From Burkholderiaceae bacterium (GTDB lineage: Bacteria; Pseudomonadota; Gammaproteobacteria; Burkholderiales; Burkholderiaceae_C), in the NCBI GenBank assembly GCA_025458585.1, contig JALOSD010000062.1, forward strand, positions 1 through 22,117: a stretch of DNA of 22,117 bases. Direction: 5' to 3'. The position numbers were made by a program, and so were the translations under genes. Below, in pieces: positions 8,724 to 17,200 of this stretch (positions are counted from its first letter, which is position 1; every line of letters begins with the position of its first letter). The notes beneath the pieces are model-generated. The model was given only the letters and a program-made list of their open reading frames with translations. It was not told the DNA's origin and searched no databases.

Positions 8724-8740
8724 AGCAGCGCCACCGCTGA
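8666..8740 (+). pseudogene. smpB: Out-of-frame C-terminal tail of smpB
   Basis: Read from 8666 the sequence encodes GKRESIKEREGKREVERAMK and then QRHR before a TGA at 8740, matching the basic helical tail that ends betaproteobacterial SmpB. It is shifted relative to the 8340 frame. A 13-nt direct repeat, AAGGCAAGCGCGA, occurs at 8664-8676 (at the junction) and again 30 bp on at 8694-8706. It may have helped a deletion or an assembly collapse. Confidence 0.75.
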
Positions 8741-8755
8741 GCCAGGCCGCGGGCG

Positions 8756-9931
8756 TCATCCGATCGCGTCGAGCGCCTGCGCCAGGTCGGCCCTCAGGTC
8801 GCCGGCCGCCTCGAAGCCGATCGAGAAGCGCACCAGCGTGCCCGGCAGCGCCGAGCGATCGCGGCGCATGGCCGACAGGTCGTACGGCACCGCGAGGCTC
8901 ACGGGTCCGGCCCACGAGTAGCCGATGCGAAACAGCTTCAGCGCGTCGACGAAGGCGTCGACGCGCGACGGCTCGATCGCCGCATCGAACAGCACCGAGA
9001 ACAGGCCGGCGGCACGCGTGCACAGGCTCGCCCAGTGCTCGTGGCCGGGCGAACCCGGCAGCGCGGGGTGCAGCACGCGGGCGATCGCGGGCTGGGTCTG
9101 CAGCCACCGCGCGAGCTCGCGCGCCGCGCGGTCCTGCGCGTCGTAGCGCAGCTCGATCGTCGGCAACGCGCGCAGGATCGCTTCGGCGTCGTTCGCGCCG
9201 ACGCCGAGGCCGAGGCGCATGTGCGCGAGCAGGATGCGTTCGTGCAGCGCCGGGTCGACGGTGGTCACCGAACCCATCAGCACGTCGGCGCCGCCAGACG
9301 GGAACTTCGTCAGCGCGTGCATGCTGACGTCGACCGCGAGGCCGCCCCCGAGGTCGAACGGGTCGAACGCCAGCCCCGCACCCCACGTGTTGTCGAGCGC
9401 CACCGTGAGGCCGTGCTCGCGCGCGACGCGCACGAGACCGCGCACGTCGGGGAATTCCATCGTCACCGAGCCGGCGGCCTCGATCCACAGCAGCCGGGTG
9501 CGCGGGCCGATCGCCGCGGCGAGCCCGGTAGCATCGAGCGGGTCGTAGAGCCTGTGCGCGATGCCCCAGCCGTCGAGCAGCGAGCGCGCGAGGTCCCTCG
9601 ACGGGCCATAGACGTTGTCGGGCAGCAGCAGCTCGTCGCCTTCGCGCAGCAGCGCCAGGTTGACCAGCGCGAGCGCCGCGAGCCCGCTGGGCGCCAGCAC
9701 GGTGTGGCGCCCGCCTTCGAGCGCCGCGATGCGTTCTTCGAGGGTGAACGTGGTCGGCGTGCCGTGCAGGCCGTAGGTGTAGCCGGCCTTGCTGCGCCAG
9801 TCGCGCGCGCGCAGCGCGGCGACGTTCGGGAAGATCACCGTCGACGCCTTGTGCACGCCTGGCGGCACGGCCTCGAAGCCGGCCGGCGGGCGGTAGGCGT
9901 GGTGGATCAGGTCGGTGATGCGTTCGCTCAT
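8756..9931 (-). CDS. metC: Cystathionine beta-lyase (PLP enzyme)
   Basis: Predicted to cleave cystathionine to homocysteine, pyruvate and ammonia in methionine synthesis. The 391-residue protein is a Cys/Met-metabolism fold I PLP enzyme. YTYGLHGTPTTFTLEERIA (about 51-69) resembles the MetC YGRRGTLTH region. SGLAAL is at 82-87, the pyridine-nitrogen aspartate is Asp180 in VALDNTWGAG, and the PLP lysine is Lys209 in HALTKFPSGGADVLMG. The ATG at 9931 has GAGGG upstream overlapping the rimO stop, 7 nt away, so it is the last gene of the phaR-rimO-metC series. A related gamma-lyase or other cystathionine enzyme cannot be fully excluded, but the HGTPT and ALTKF forms favour MetC. Confidence 0.9.
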   Translation of the reverse strand: MSERITDLIHHAYRPPAGFEAVPPGVHKASTVIFPNVAALRARDWRSKAGYTYGLHGTPTTFTLEERIAALEGGRHTVLAPSGLAALALVNLALLREGDELLLPDNVYGPSRDLARSLLDGWGIAHRLYDPLDATGLAAAIGPRTRLLWIEAAGSVTMEFPDVRGLVRVAREHGLTVALDNTWGAGLAFDPFDLGGGLAVDVSMHALTKFPSGGADVLMGSVTTVDPALHERILLAHMRLGLGVGANDAEAILRALPTIELRYDAQDRAARELARWLQTQPAIARVLHPALPGSPGHEHWASLCTRAAGLFSVLFDAAIEPSRVDAFVDALKLFRIGYSWAGPVSLAVPYDLSAMRRDRSALPGTLVRFSIGFEAAGDLRADLAQALDAIG

Positions 9932-9938
9932 CGCGCCC

Positions 9939-11351
9939 TCACGTGGGTTGGCCGATGAGGTCGTGGCCCTCGGTGCCGACGATGCGCGCGCGCACGAACT
10001 CGCCCACCCGCAGCACGGTCGACGCCTTGGCCGGCGGCAGCAGCCGCACCGTGCCGTCGATCTCGGGCGCATCGGCGTAGGTGCGTCCCACCCCACCCTG
10101 GCGGCCGAGCGCCGGGGCGTGGTCGACGAGCACCTGCATCGTCGCGCCGACGCGGCGCTGCAGCCGCTGCACCGACACGCGTTCGGCCACCGCCATGAAG
10201 CGCGCGCGGCGCTCCTCGCGCAGCTCGGCGGGCACCTGGCCCGGCAGCGCGTTCGCCGCCGCGCCGTCGACCGGGGAGTAGGCGAAACAGCCAGCGTGGT
10301 CGATCCCGGCCTCGGCGATGAACTGCAGCAGGTGCTCGAACTCGGCCTGCGCCTCGCCGGGGAAGCCGGCGATGAACGTGCTGCGGATCACCAGCTCGGG
10401 GCAGAGCTCGCGCCAGCGCGCGATACGCTCGAGATTCTTCTCGCCGCTGGCCGGGCGCTTCATGCGCCTCAGCACGTCAGGGTGCGAGTGCTGGAACGGC
10501 ACGTCGAGGTACGGCAGGATGCGGCCCTCGGCCATCAGGGGGAGCACGTCGTCGACGTGCGGGTACGGATAGACGTAGTGCATCCGCACCCAGGCGCGGT
10601 GCGGCTCGGCGAGCTCGCCGAGCTTCGTGCACAGGTCGAGCAGGCGCGTCTTCACCGGCTGGCCGTCCCAGAAGCCCGTGCGGTACTTGACGTCGACGCC
10701 GTAGGCGCTCGTGTCCTGGCTGACGACGAGCAGTTCCTTCACCCCGGCCTCGAACAGGCGCCGGGCCTCGCCCAGCACGTCGCCGATCGGGCGCGACACG
10801 AGGTCGCCGCGCATGCTCGGGATGATGCAGAACGTGCAACGGTGGTTGCAGCCTTCGCTGATTTTCAGATACGCGTAGTGCCTCGGCGTCAGCTTGATGC
10901 CCTGCGGCGGCACCAGGTCGACGAACGGATCGTGCGGCTTCGGCAGGTGCGCGTGCACCGCGTCCATCACCTCCTCGGTCGCGTGCGGCCCGGTGACGGC
11001 GAGCACCTTCGGGTGCACCTGGCGTACGAGATTCGCACCGCCCTCGCCGGTGCGCGCACCGAGGCAGCCAGTGACGATCACGCGGCCGTTGTCGGCGAGC
11101 GCCTCGCCGATCGTGTCGAGGCTCTCCTTGACCGCGTCGTCTATGAACCCGCAGGTGTTGACGATCACGAGATCGGCGCCGGCGAAGGTCTTGCTCGTGG
11201 CATAGCCCTCGGCGGCAAGGCGCGTGAGGATCAGTTCGGAGTCGGTCAGCGCCTTCGGGCAGCCGAGGCTGACGAAGCCGACGGTGGGTGACGTCGACGG
11301 GCTGGGCGCAGCGGGCTCGTCGAAGGCGCCGCGCGGTGCGATGGCATTCAT
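9939..11351 (-). CDS. rimO: Ribosomal protein S12 methylthiotransferase
   Basis: A radical-SAM enzyme that methylthiolates the conserved Asp of ribosomal protein S12 (Asp88 in E. coli). The 470 residues show an N-terminal UPF0004 domain with cluster cysteines at about 31 (LGCPKALTDSE), 67 (VNTCGFI) and 96 (TGCLGA). The radical-SAM CxxxCxxC is GCNHRCTFCIIP (about 168, 172, 175), and a C-terminal TRAM domain ends VGTEGHDLIGQ. The RimO form (SLGCPKALTDSE) separates it from MiaB. The frame begins GTG-ATG; I use the ATG at 11351. It sits between phaR and metC on the same strand, all intact. Confidence 0.96.
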   Translation of the reverse strand: MNAIAPRGAFDEPAAPSPSTSPTVGFVSLGCPKALTDSELILTRLAAEGYATSKTFAGADLVIVNTCGFIDDAVKESLDTIGEALADNGRVIVTGCLGARTGEGGANLVRQVHPKVLAVTGPHATEEVMDAVHAHLPKPHDPFVDLVPPQGIKLTPRHYAYLKISEGCNHRCTFCIIPSMRGDLVSRPIGDVLGEARRLFEAGVKELLVVSQDTSAYGVDVKYRTGFWDGQPVKTRLLDLCTKLGELAEPHRAWVRMHYVYPYPHVDDVLPLMAEGRILPYLDVPFQHSHPDVLRRMKRPASGEKNLERIARWRELCPELVIRSTFIAGFPGEAQAEFEHLLQFIAEAGIDHAGCFAYSPVDGAAANALPGQVPAELREERRARFMAVAERVSVQRLQRRVGATMQVLVDHAPALGRQGGVGRTYADAPEIDGTVRLLPPAKASTVLRVGEFVRARIVGTEGHDLIGQPT

Positions 11352-11385
11352 CACGCGATTGTCCCGCAGCCGACGATGGTCTGCG

Positions 11386-11400
11386 GCGGGCGCAGCCCGC
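11386..11400 (-). other. GC hairpin between phaR and rimO
   Basis: GCGGGC-GCA-GCCCGC forms a perfect 6-bp stem 12 nt after the phaR stop. There is no T-run after it, so it is not a canonical intrinsic terminator. It may reduce read-through or protect the mRNA end. Confidence 0.35.
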
Positions 11401-11412
11401 CCCTGGCGGGGA

Positions 11413-11976
11413 TCAGTTCTTCTTCGGCGTGAAGCCCGGGAACATCGCCGAGGACTGCTCGAGCATCTGCTTTTGCATCTGCACGAACAGGTTCTTCGAC
11501 TGCTCGAGGTAGTTGCCCATCAGCCCCTGCATCATCGGCGCCTGGCCGCTGAGGAACTGGGCCCACATCTCGGGCGTGAAGTTCTTCGGGTCGTACAGGC
11601 CCTTCGTCTGCTCGGCCAGGCGGTTCTGGATCTCGACGAAGGTCTGCATGTTCTTCTCGAGGTACGCCCCCATCATGCCCTGCATCGCGTGGCCGTAGAA
11701 GCGGATGATCTGCGCGAGCACCTGCGCCGAGAACATCGGCACGCCGCCGCTCTCCTCCTCGAGGATGATCTGCAGCAGGATGCTGCGCGTGAGGTCGTCG
11801 CCGGTCTTGGCGTCGCGGACCTCGAAGTCTTCGCCCGCGAGTACCATCTTCTTGACGTCGGCGAGCGTGATGTAGCTGCTGCTGCGCGTGTCGTACAGGC
11901 GCCGGTTCGGGTACTTCTTCAGCACGCGCACCGCGGACGCTTCGCTGGCGGCCGCGGCGCGGGAGGGGGCGGGCAT
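11413..11976 (-). CDS. phaR: Polyhydroxyalkanoate synthesis repressor
   Basis: A DNA-binding regulator that senses PHA granules and represses phasin (phaP) genes. The 187-residue protein has the N-terminal PHA-accumulation regulator domain (VRVLKKYPNRRLYDTRSSSY to about residue 77). Two repeat-like PHB-accumulation segments follow (FSAQVLAQIIRFYGHAMQGM and the later LSGQAPMMQGLMGNYLEQS), then a Met/Gln-rich tail ending FPGFTPKKN. The start is the ATG at 11976 with GAGGAG 7 nt upstream; a TTG two codons earlier is too close to that site. It heads the phaR-rimO-metC strand run, with a TAGAAT -10 upstream. Its presence implies the organism makes PHA, although phaC and phaA are not in the window. 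Confidence 0.95.
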   Translation of the reverse strand: MPAPSRAAAASEASAVRVLKKYPNRRLYDTRSSSYITLADVKKMVLAGEDFEVRDAKTGDDLTRSILLQIILEEESGGVPMFSAQVLAQIIRFYGHAMQGMMGAYLEKNMQTFVEIQNRLAEQTKGLYDPKNFTPEMWAQFLSGQAPMMQGLMGNYLEQSKNLFVQMQKQMLEQSSAMFPGFTPKKN

Positions 11977-12003
11977 CGGCAATCTCCTCGGACCTTCGGC
12001 AAC

Positions 12004-12009
12004 ATTCTA
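12004..12009 (-). promoter_or_regulatory. phaR promoter -10 (TAGAAT)
   Basis: On the minus strand TAGAAT within CCTAGAAT predicts a transcript start near 11997 and a 20-nt leader carrying the strong GAGGAG site. Upstream (12010-12084) is very GC-rich with several short inverted repeats and no clear -35. Confidence 0.5.
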
Positions 12010-12084
12010 GGAGGCGCCTCGTCGGCGCCCGCGGGGGGTTTTCCCGCTGCGCGGCGGCCGCCGCCGGCGTCGCCGCGCGCCCGC

Positions 12085-13050
12085 TCAATCGTGTCCGTGG
12101 TCCACCGGCAGCCCCTGCGCGCGCCACCGCAGCATGCCCCCGGCCAGGTTCGCGACCGCGTCGAAGCCGGCCTTGCGCAGCAGCACGGTGGCATGCGCCG
12201 AGCGCGCGCCGGCGCGGCAGACGGTCACGACGGGACGCGCGCGGTCGAGCGTGGCCGCCCGGGCGGCAAGCTGCGACAGCGGGATGCGCCGCGCCCCGGC
12301 AATGGCGCCAAGCACGTCGTCGAACTCGTGTGCCTCGCGCACGTCGACGATCTGCACCTCGTCGCGCCGCTCCTCGAGCGTCGCCGGCTCGATCTCCCAT
12401 ACGCCGGCAAAGGTGTACGTCAACGGTGCCCACGCCGGCTGCGCCGGCAGCGCGGCGTCGCCCTCGGGGCGGCCGCACTTCAGGTTGGCCGGCACGGCGA
12501 CGTCGATCAGCTTCGGGTGCGGCAGCCCCAGGTGCTCCATGTAGCCGCGGAAGTCGGCCTCGCTCGCGTCGCCGCCGAGCCGCGGGTTGAAGCGCCGCTC
12601 CTCGCCGACCGTTGTCACCGTGATGCCGCGGTAGTCGTGCGCGGGATAGAGCAGGCAGGCATCGGGGAGCGTGAAGATCTGCTCGTGCACCGAGCGGTAG
12701 AGCGCTGCCGCACTGCCCTGCTGGAAGTCGGTGCGTCCGCAGCCGCGAATCAGCAGCGCGTCGCCGGTGAACGCCATGCTGCGGTCGTCGAGCACGTAGG
12801 TGAGGCAGCCATTGGTGTGGCCGGGGGTCGCCCGAACCTCGATAAAACGGTCGCCGAACGCGACGCGATCGCCGGGCTGCAGCAGGCGGTCGGCGTTCGC
12901 CGCGCCCGACGCCGCCGCGAGCGCGATCTGGCTGCCGCAGCGCCGCTTCAGCTGCCACGCGGCCGTCACCGCGTCGCCGCGGGCGGCGTCGCCGAGCAGG
13001 TAGGTGTAGGTCGACGAGGTCGGGTCGAAGAGCTGGCGGAAGACGAGCAT
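12085..13050 (-). CDS. Persulfide dioxygenase-rhodanese, lacking HxHxDH
   Basis: An ETHE1-like persulfide dioxygenase fused to a rhodanese domain, a known fusion that oxidises glutathione persulfide to sulfite and moves sulfane sulfur. Visible: LVFRQLFDPTSSTYTYLL, RATPGHTNGCLTYVL (His78), AFTGDALLIRGCGRTDFQQG (Asp97), YPAHDYRG, then a C-terminal rhodanese domain with Cys278 in VTVCRAGARSA. Between residues 28 and 29 (DAV then TAAWQLKRR; near 12967) the usual 37 or so residues are absent, including the THVHADHVT metal motif that supplies one iron ligand. The remainder stays in frame. The length is 321 against an expected 355-360. As written, the dioxygenase half should be dead while the rhodanese half looks intact. 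The ATG at 13050 has AGGAG 10 nt upstream. The cause may be a real deletion or an assembly error. Confidence 0.9.
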   Translation of the reverse strand: MLVFRQLFDPTSSTYTYLLGDAARGDAVTAAWQLKRRCGSQIALAAASGAANADRLLQPGDRVAFGDRFIEVRATPGHTNGCLTYVLDDRSMAFTGDALLIRGCGRTDFQQGSAAALYRSVHEQIFTLPDACLLYPAHDYRGITVTTVGEERRFNPRLGGDASEADFRGYMEHLGLPHPKLIDVAVPANLKCGRPEGDAALPAQPAWAPLTYTFAGVWEIEPATLEERRDEVQIVDVREAHEFDDVLGAIAGARRIPLSQLAARAATLDRARPVVTVCRAGARSAHATVLLRKAGFDAVANLAGGMLRWRAQGLPVDHGHD

Positions 13051-13136
13051 CGGGGCGTTTCTCCTGCGGCCGTCGGTGGCACGGACGTGGTTCAGTATGC
13101 CGAGACGCAGGGCGATACTTCGGCGAAGGGTCGGCG

Positions 13137-14228
13137 ATGGACGAGGCGGACGAAGGGGCTCACGAACGCGTCGACGAGCGCGCACCTCGGCGCCCGGGCG
13201 GCGTCGTGGCGAGCGGGCAGGCGGCGTTGTTCGACGACGGTTCGCCGCATGGCGGGACCGACGCACAAGCGCCGCGCGCGGCCGACGTCCCGGCAGCGGT
13301 CGCGGCACTGGCCGCGCGCCTCGCCGAGCGCTTCGGCGACCGTCTCGCGCTCGGCACCTCGTCGTGGCACTTTCCCGGCTGGGCAGGCCTCGTCTGGGAT
13401 CGCCCGCTGCCAGCGGCCGTGCTGTCGCGCACCGGGCTGGCCGTCTTCGCGCGGCATCCGCTGCTGCGCACCGTCAGCCTCGACCGCGCGTTCTACCGCC
13501 CGCTGCCGGCCACCGACTACGCAGCGCTCGCGGCACAGGTGCCCGCGGGTTTTCGCTTCGTCGTCAAGGCGCCGGCGCTCGTCACCGACGCCTGCCTGCG
13601 CGACGCACGGGGCCGCGAGACCGGCGCGAACCCGCGGTTCCTCGACCCCCGCACCGCGGTCGACGCCTGCGCCGCGCCGGCCGCCGAGGGACTCGGCGCC
13701 GCGCTCGGCGTGCTGGTGTTCCAGCTCTCGCCGCTGCCGGCCGCCTGGCGCGATCGCCCCGAGGCGCTGCTACCGCGACTCGAGGCGATGCTCGCCGCGG
13801 TGCGTGCCACGTTGCCGCCCGCCGTCCTCACCGCGCTCGAGGTGCGCGACGCCTCGTGGCTGACGCCCGCCACCGCGCAAGTGCTTCGAACGCTCGGCGT
13901 GCGCTACGCGCTCGGCCTGCACGACCGCCTGCCGGCGATCGACGAGCAGCTGCCCATGCTGCGCGCGACCTGGCCCGGCGACCTGGTGTGCCGCTGGAAC
14001 CTGCAGCGCGGTCAGCGCTACGCGCAGGCGCGCGACGCGTGGGCGCCATTCGACCGGCTGTGCGCGCCGGATCCCGCGACGCGCGAGGCGCTCGCACGCG
14101 TCGCCGCGGCGACGCTCGCCGCCGGCCACCGCGTGTTCGTCACGATCAACAACAAGGCCGAGGGCTGCGCGCCGCGCTCGGTGCTCGCCCTCGCCGAGGC
14201 GATCGAGCGCGCGGCGTCGGCTACCTGA
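13137..14228 (+). CDS. DUF72 (YecE-like) protein
   Basis: A 363-residue member of the DUF72/YecE family, a TIM-barrel fold of unknown reaction. After a low-complexity N-terminal extension (about residues 1-70) come LALGTSSWHFPGW, TVSLDRAFYRPLP, FRFVVKAPALVT, LGVLVFQLSP, ALEVRDASWL, and near the end VFVTINNKAEGCAPRS, all typical of the family. The ATG at 13137 has AAGGG 7 nt upstream; GATACT at 13114-13119 could be its -10. It diverges from the persulfide dioxygenase gene. It overlaps the convergent purL 3' end by 8 bp, so both stops lie inside the other gene. Confidence 0.9.
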   Translation: MDEADEGAHERVDERAPRRPGGVVASGQAALFDDGSPHGGTDAQAPRAADVPAAVAALAARLAERFGDRLALGTSSWHFPGWAGLVWDRPLPAAVLSRTGLAVFARHPLLRTVSLDRAFYRPLPATDYAALAAQVPAGFRFVVKAPALVTDACLRDARGRETGANPRFLDPRTAVDACAAPAAEGLGAALGVLVFQLSPLPAAWRDRPEALLPRLEAMLAAVRATLPPAVLTALEVRDASWLTPATAQVLRTLGVRYALGLHDRLPAIDEQLPMLRATWPGDLVCRWNLQRGQRYAQARDAWAPFDRLCAPDPATREALARVAAATLAAGHRVFVTINNKAEGCAPRSVLALAEAIERAASAT

Positions 14229-17200
14229 ACGCCAGCCGTGCGTTGCGGAACATGCGCATCCACGGGCTGAAGCCGTCGACGCTGCCGTCGGTCCAGCTCA
14301 GCTGCAGCTGGCGGAACACGCGCTCGGGGTGCGGCATCAGCACGGTGAAGCGGCCGTCGGCGGTCGTCACGCCGGTCAGGCCCTCGGCGCTGCCGTTCGG
14401 GTTGAAGGGGTAGACCTCGGTCGGCCGGCCGTGGTGGTCGACGAAGCGCAGCGCCCGCTCGACGCGCCGCGCGTCGCCGCGGCGCGAGAAGTCGGCGTAG
14501 CCCTCGCCGTGGGCTACGGCGATAGGCATGCGGCTGCCGGCCATGCCGGCGAAGAACAGCGACGGGCTGTCGAGCACTTCGACCAGCGACAACCTCGCCT
14601 CGAACTGCTCGCTGCGGTTGCGCGTGAACGCCGGCCAGGCCTCGGCGCCGGGAATGATCGGCGCGAGCGCCGCCATCATCTGGCAGCCGTTGCACACCCC
14701 GAGGGCGATCGTGTCGCGGCGCTGGAAGAACGCGGCGAACTGCTCGGCGAGCGCCGGGTTGAACCGGATCGAGCGCGCCCAGCCCTCGCCCGCACCGAGC
14801 GTGTCGCCGTAGCTGAAGCCGCCGCAGGCGACGAAGCCCTGGAACTGGTCGAGCCGCGCGCGACCCGCCTGCAGGTCGGTCATGTGCACGTCGTAGGTGT
14901 CGAAGCCGGCCGCCGCCAGCGCGTAGCTCATCTCGACCTGCGAGTTGACGCCCTGCTCGCGCAGGATCGCGATCGCCGGGCGCGCGAGGTTGAGGAACGG
15001 CGCCGCGACGTCGTCGGCCGCATCGAAGGTCAGGTGCACGTTCAGACCGGGGTCGTCGGCCGAGCCGGCGCACGCGTGCTCGCTGTCGGCACACGCCGGG
15101 TCGTCGCGCAGGCGTGCGATGCGCCAGCTGACCTCGTCCCACGTCTGATGCAGCTGCTCGAGCGGCGCCGAGAACACGCACTTCGTGTCGCGCCAGATCT
15201 CCATCACGCCGCGATCGTTCGGCACGCCGACGACGTGCGTCACGCGGCCGAGCCCGTGCGCGCGCAGCGTCGCGATCACGGCGTCGCGGTCGGCGCGCCG
15301 CACCTGCAGCACCGCGCCGAGTTCCTCGGCGAACAGCGCCTCGAGCGTCAGCTCGTTGCGCCGCTCGCTCACCTGGCTCGCCCAGTTCTTCGAGTCGCCG
15401 TATTCGGCGCGGCTGTCGCCGATGCCGTCACCCTCGGTGACGAGCAGGTCGACGTTGAGGCTCACGCCGAGGTGGCCGGCGAACGCCATTTCGCACACGC
15501 AGGCCCACAGGCCGCCGTCGCTGCGGTCGTGGTAGGCGAGCAGCTTGCCGTCGGCGCGCAGCGCGTTGACGGCGGCGACCAGCGCCTTCAGCCGCTGCGG
15601 GTCGTCGAGGTCGGGCACCGCGTCGCCGAAGCGACCGAGCGTCTGCACGAGGATCGAGCCGCCCATGCGGTTTCGGCCACCGCCGAGGTCGACCAGCAGC
15701 AGCGTCGTCTCGCCCGGCTGCAGCTGCGGCGTCAGCGTGCCACGCACGTCGTCGAGCGTCGCGAACGCGCTGACGATCAGCGACACCGGCGCTACGACCT
15801 GCCGGTCGCCCTGCGCATCGCGCCACTTCGTGCGCATCGACAGGCTGTCCTTGCCCACCGGAATGCCGACGCCGAGCGCCGGGCACAGCGCCATCCCGAC
15901 GGCCTTCACGGTGTCGTACAGCGCGGCGTCCTCGCCCGGCTCGCCGCAGGCAGCCATCCAGTTGGCGCTCAGCTTGACGCGCTCGAGTTCGATCGGCGCG
16001 GCGAGCAGGTTGGTGACCGCCTCGGCCACCGCCATGCGGCCCGACGCCGGGGCGTCCAGTGCCGCCAGCGGCGTGCGCTCGCCCATCGCCATCGCTTCGC
16101 CGCGCACCCCGCGGTAGTCGGCCAGCGTCACGGCGCAGTCGGCCACCGGCACCTGCCAGGGGCCGACCATCGGGTCGCGGTGGCTGAGGCCGCCGACCGT
16201 GCGGTCGCCGATCGTGATCAGGAAACGCTTGCTCGCCACCGTCGGGTGGCGCAGCACGTCGAACGCCACCTGCTCGAGCTTCACGCCGGTCAGGTCCAGC
16301 GGCGCCTCGGCGCGCGCGACGCGCTCGACGACGCGGTGCATCCTCGGCGGCTTGCCGAGCAGCACCTCCATCGGCATGTCGATCACCCGCTGGCCTTCAC
16401 CATCAGCGCCCGCGCCGTCCTCGACGATCAGTTCGGGCGCGTCGGTCGCCACGCCGACGACCGCGAACGGGCAGCGCTCGCGCGCGCACATCTGCTCGAA
16501 CAGCGGCATCAGCGCCGGGTCGACGGCCAGGACGTAGCGCTCCTGGCTCTCGTTGCACCAGATCTCCTTCGGCGCGAGACCGCTCTCCTCGAGCGGCACC
16601 CGGCGCAGGTCGAAGCGCGCCCCCTTGCCGGCACCGTCGGCGAGCTCGGGAAACGCATTGCTCAGCCCGCCGGCGCCGACGTCATGGATCGCGAGCACCG
16701 GGTTGCGCTCGCCGAGCGCCCAGCAGTGGTTGACGACCTCCTGCGCGCGGCGCTGGATCTCGGGGTTGCCGCGCTGCACGCTGTCGAAGTCGAGCGCGGC
16801 CGTGTTCGTGCCCGCGGCCATCGAACTCGCCGCGCCGCCGCCCATGCCGATGCGCATGCCCGGGCCGCCGAGCTGCACGAGCAGCGTGCCCGCCGGGAAC
16901 GCCACCTTGTGCGTCTGCGCGGCGTCGATGCTGCCGACGCCGCCGGCGATCATGATCGGCTTGTGGTACCCGCGCCGCACGCCGGCCACGCTCTGCTCGT
17001 AGACGCGGAAGTAGCCGCCGAGGTTGGGCCGGCCGAACTCGTTGTTGAACGCCGCGCCGCCGAGCGGGCCGTCGATCATGATCTGCAGCGCGCTCGCGAT
17101 GTGCTCGGGCTTGCCGACGGGGTCGCGCTCCCACGGCTCGTTCGTCTGCGGCAGGTGCAGGTTCGACACCGAGAAGCCGGTGAGCCCCGCCTTCGGACGC

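Noticed and set aside
8306..8740. Separate plus-strand gene overlapping smpB
   Set aside because: Only its last 24 codons make sense, as the displaced SmpB tail; the rest is out-of-frame smpB.
9035..11291. Plus-strand open frames opposite metC and rimO
   Set aside because: Both lie over well-supported minus-strand enzymes and have shadow-type composition.
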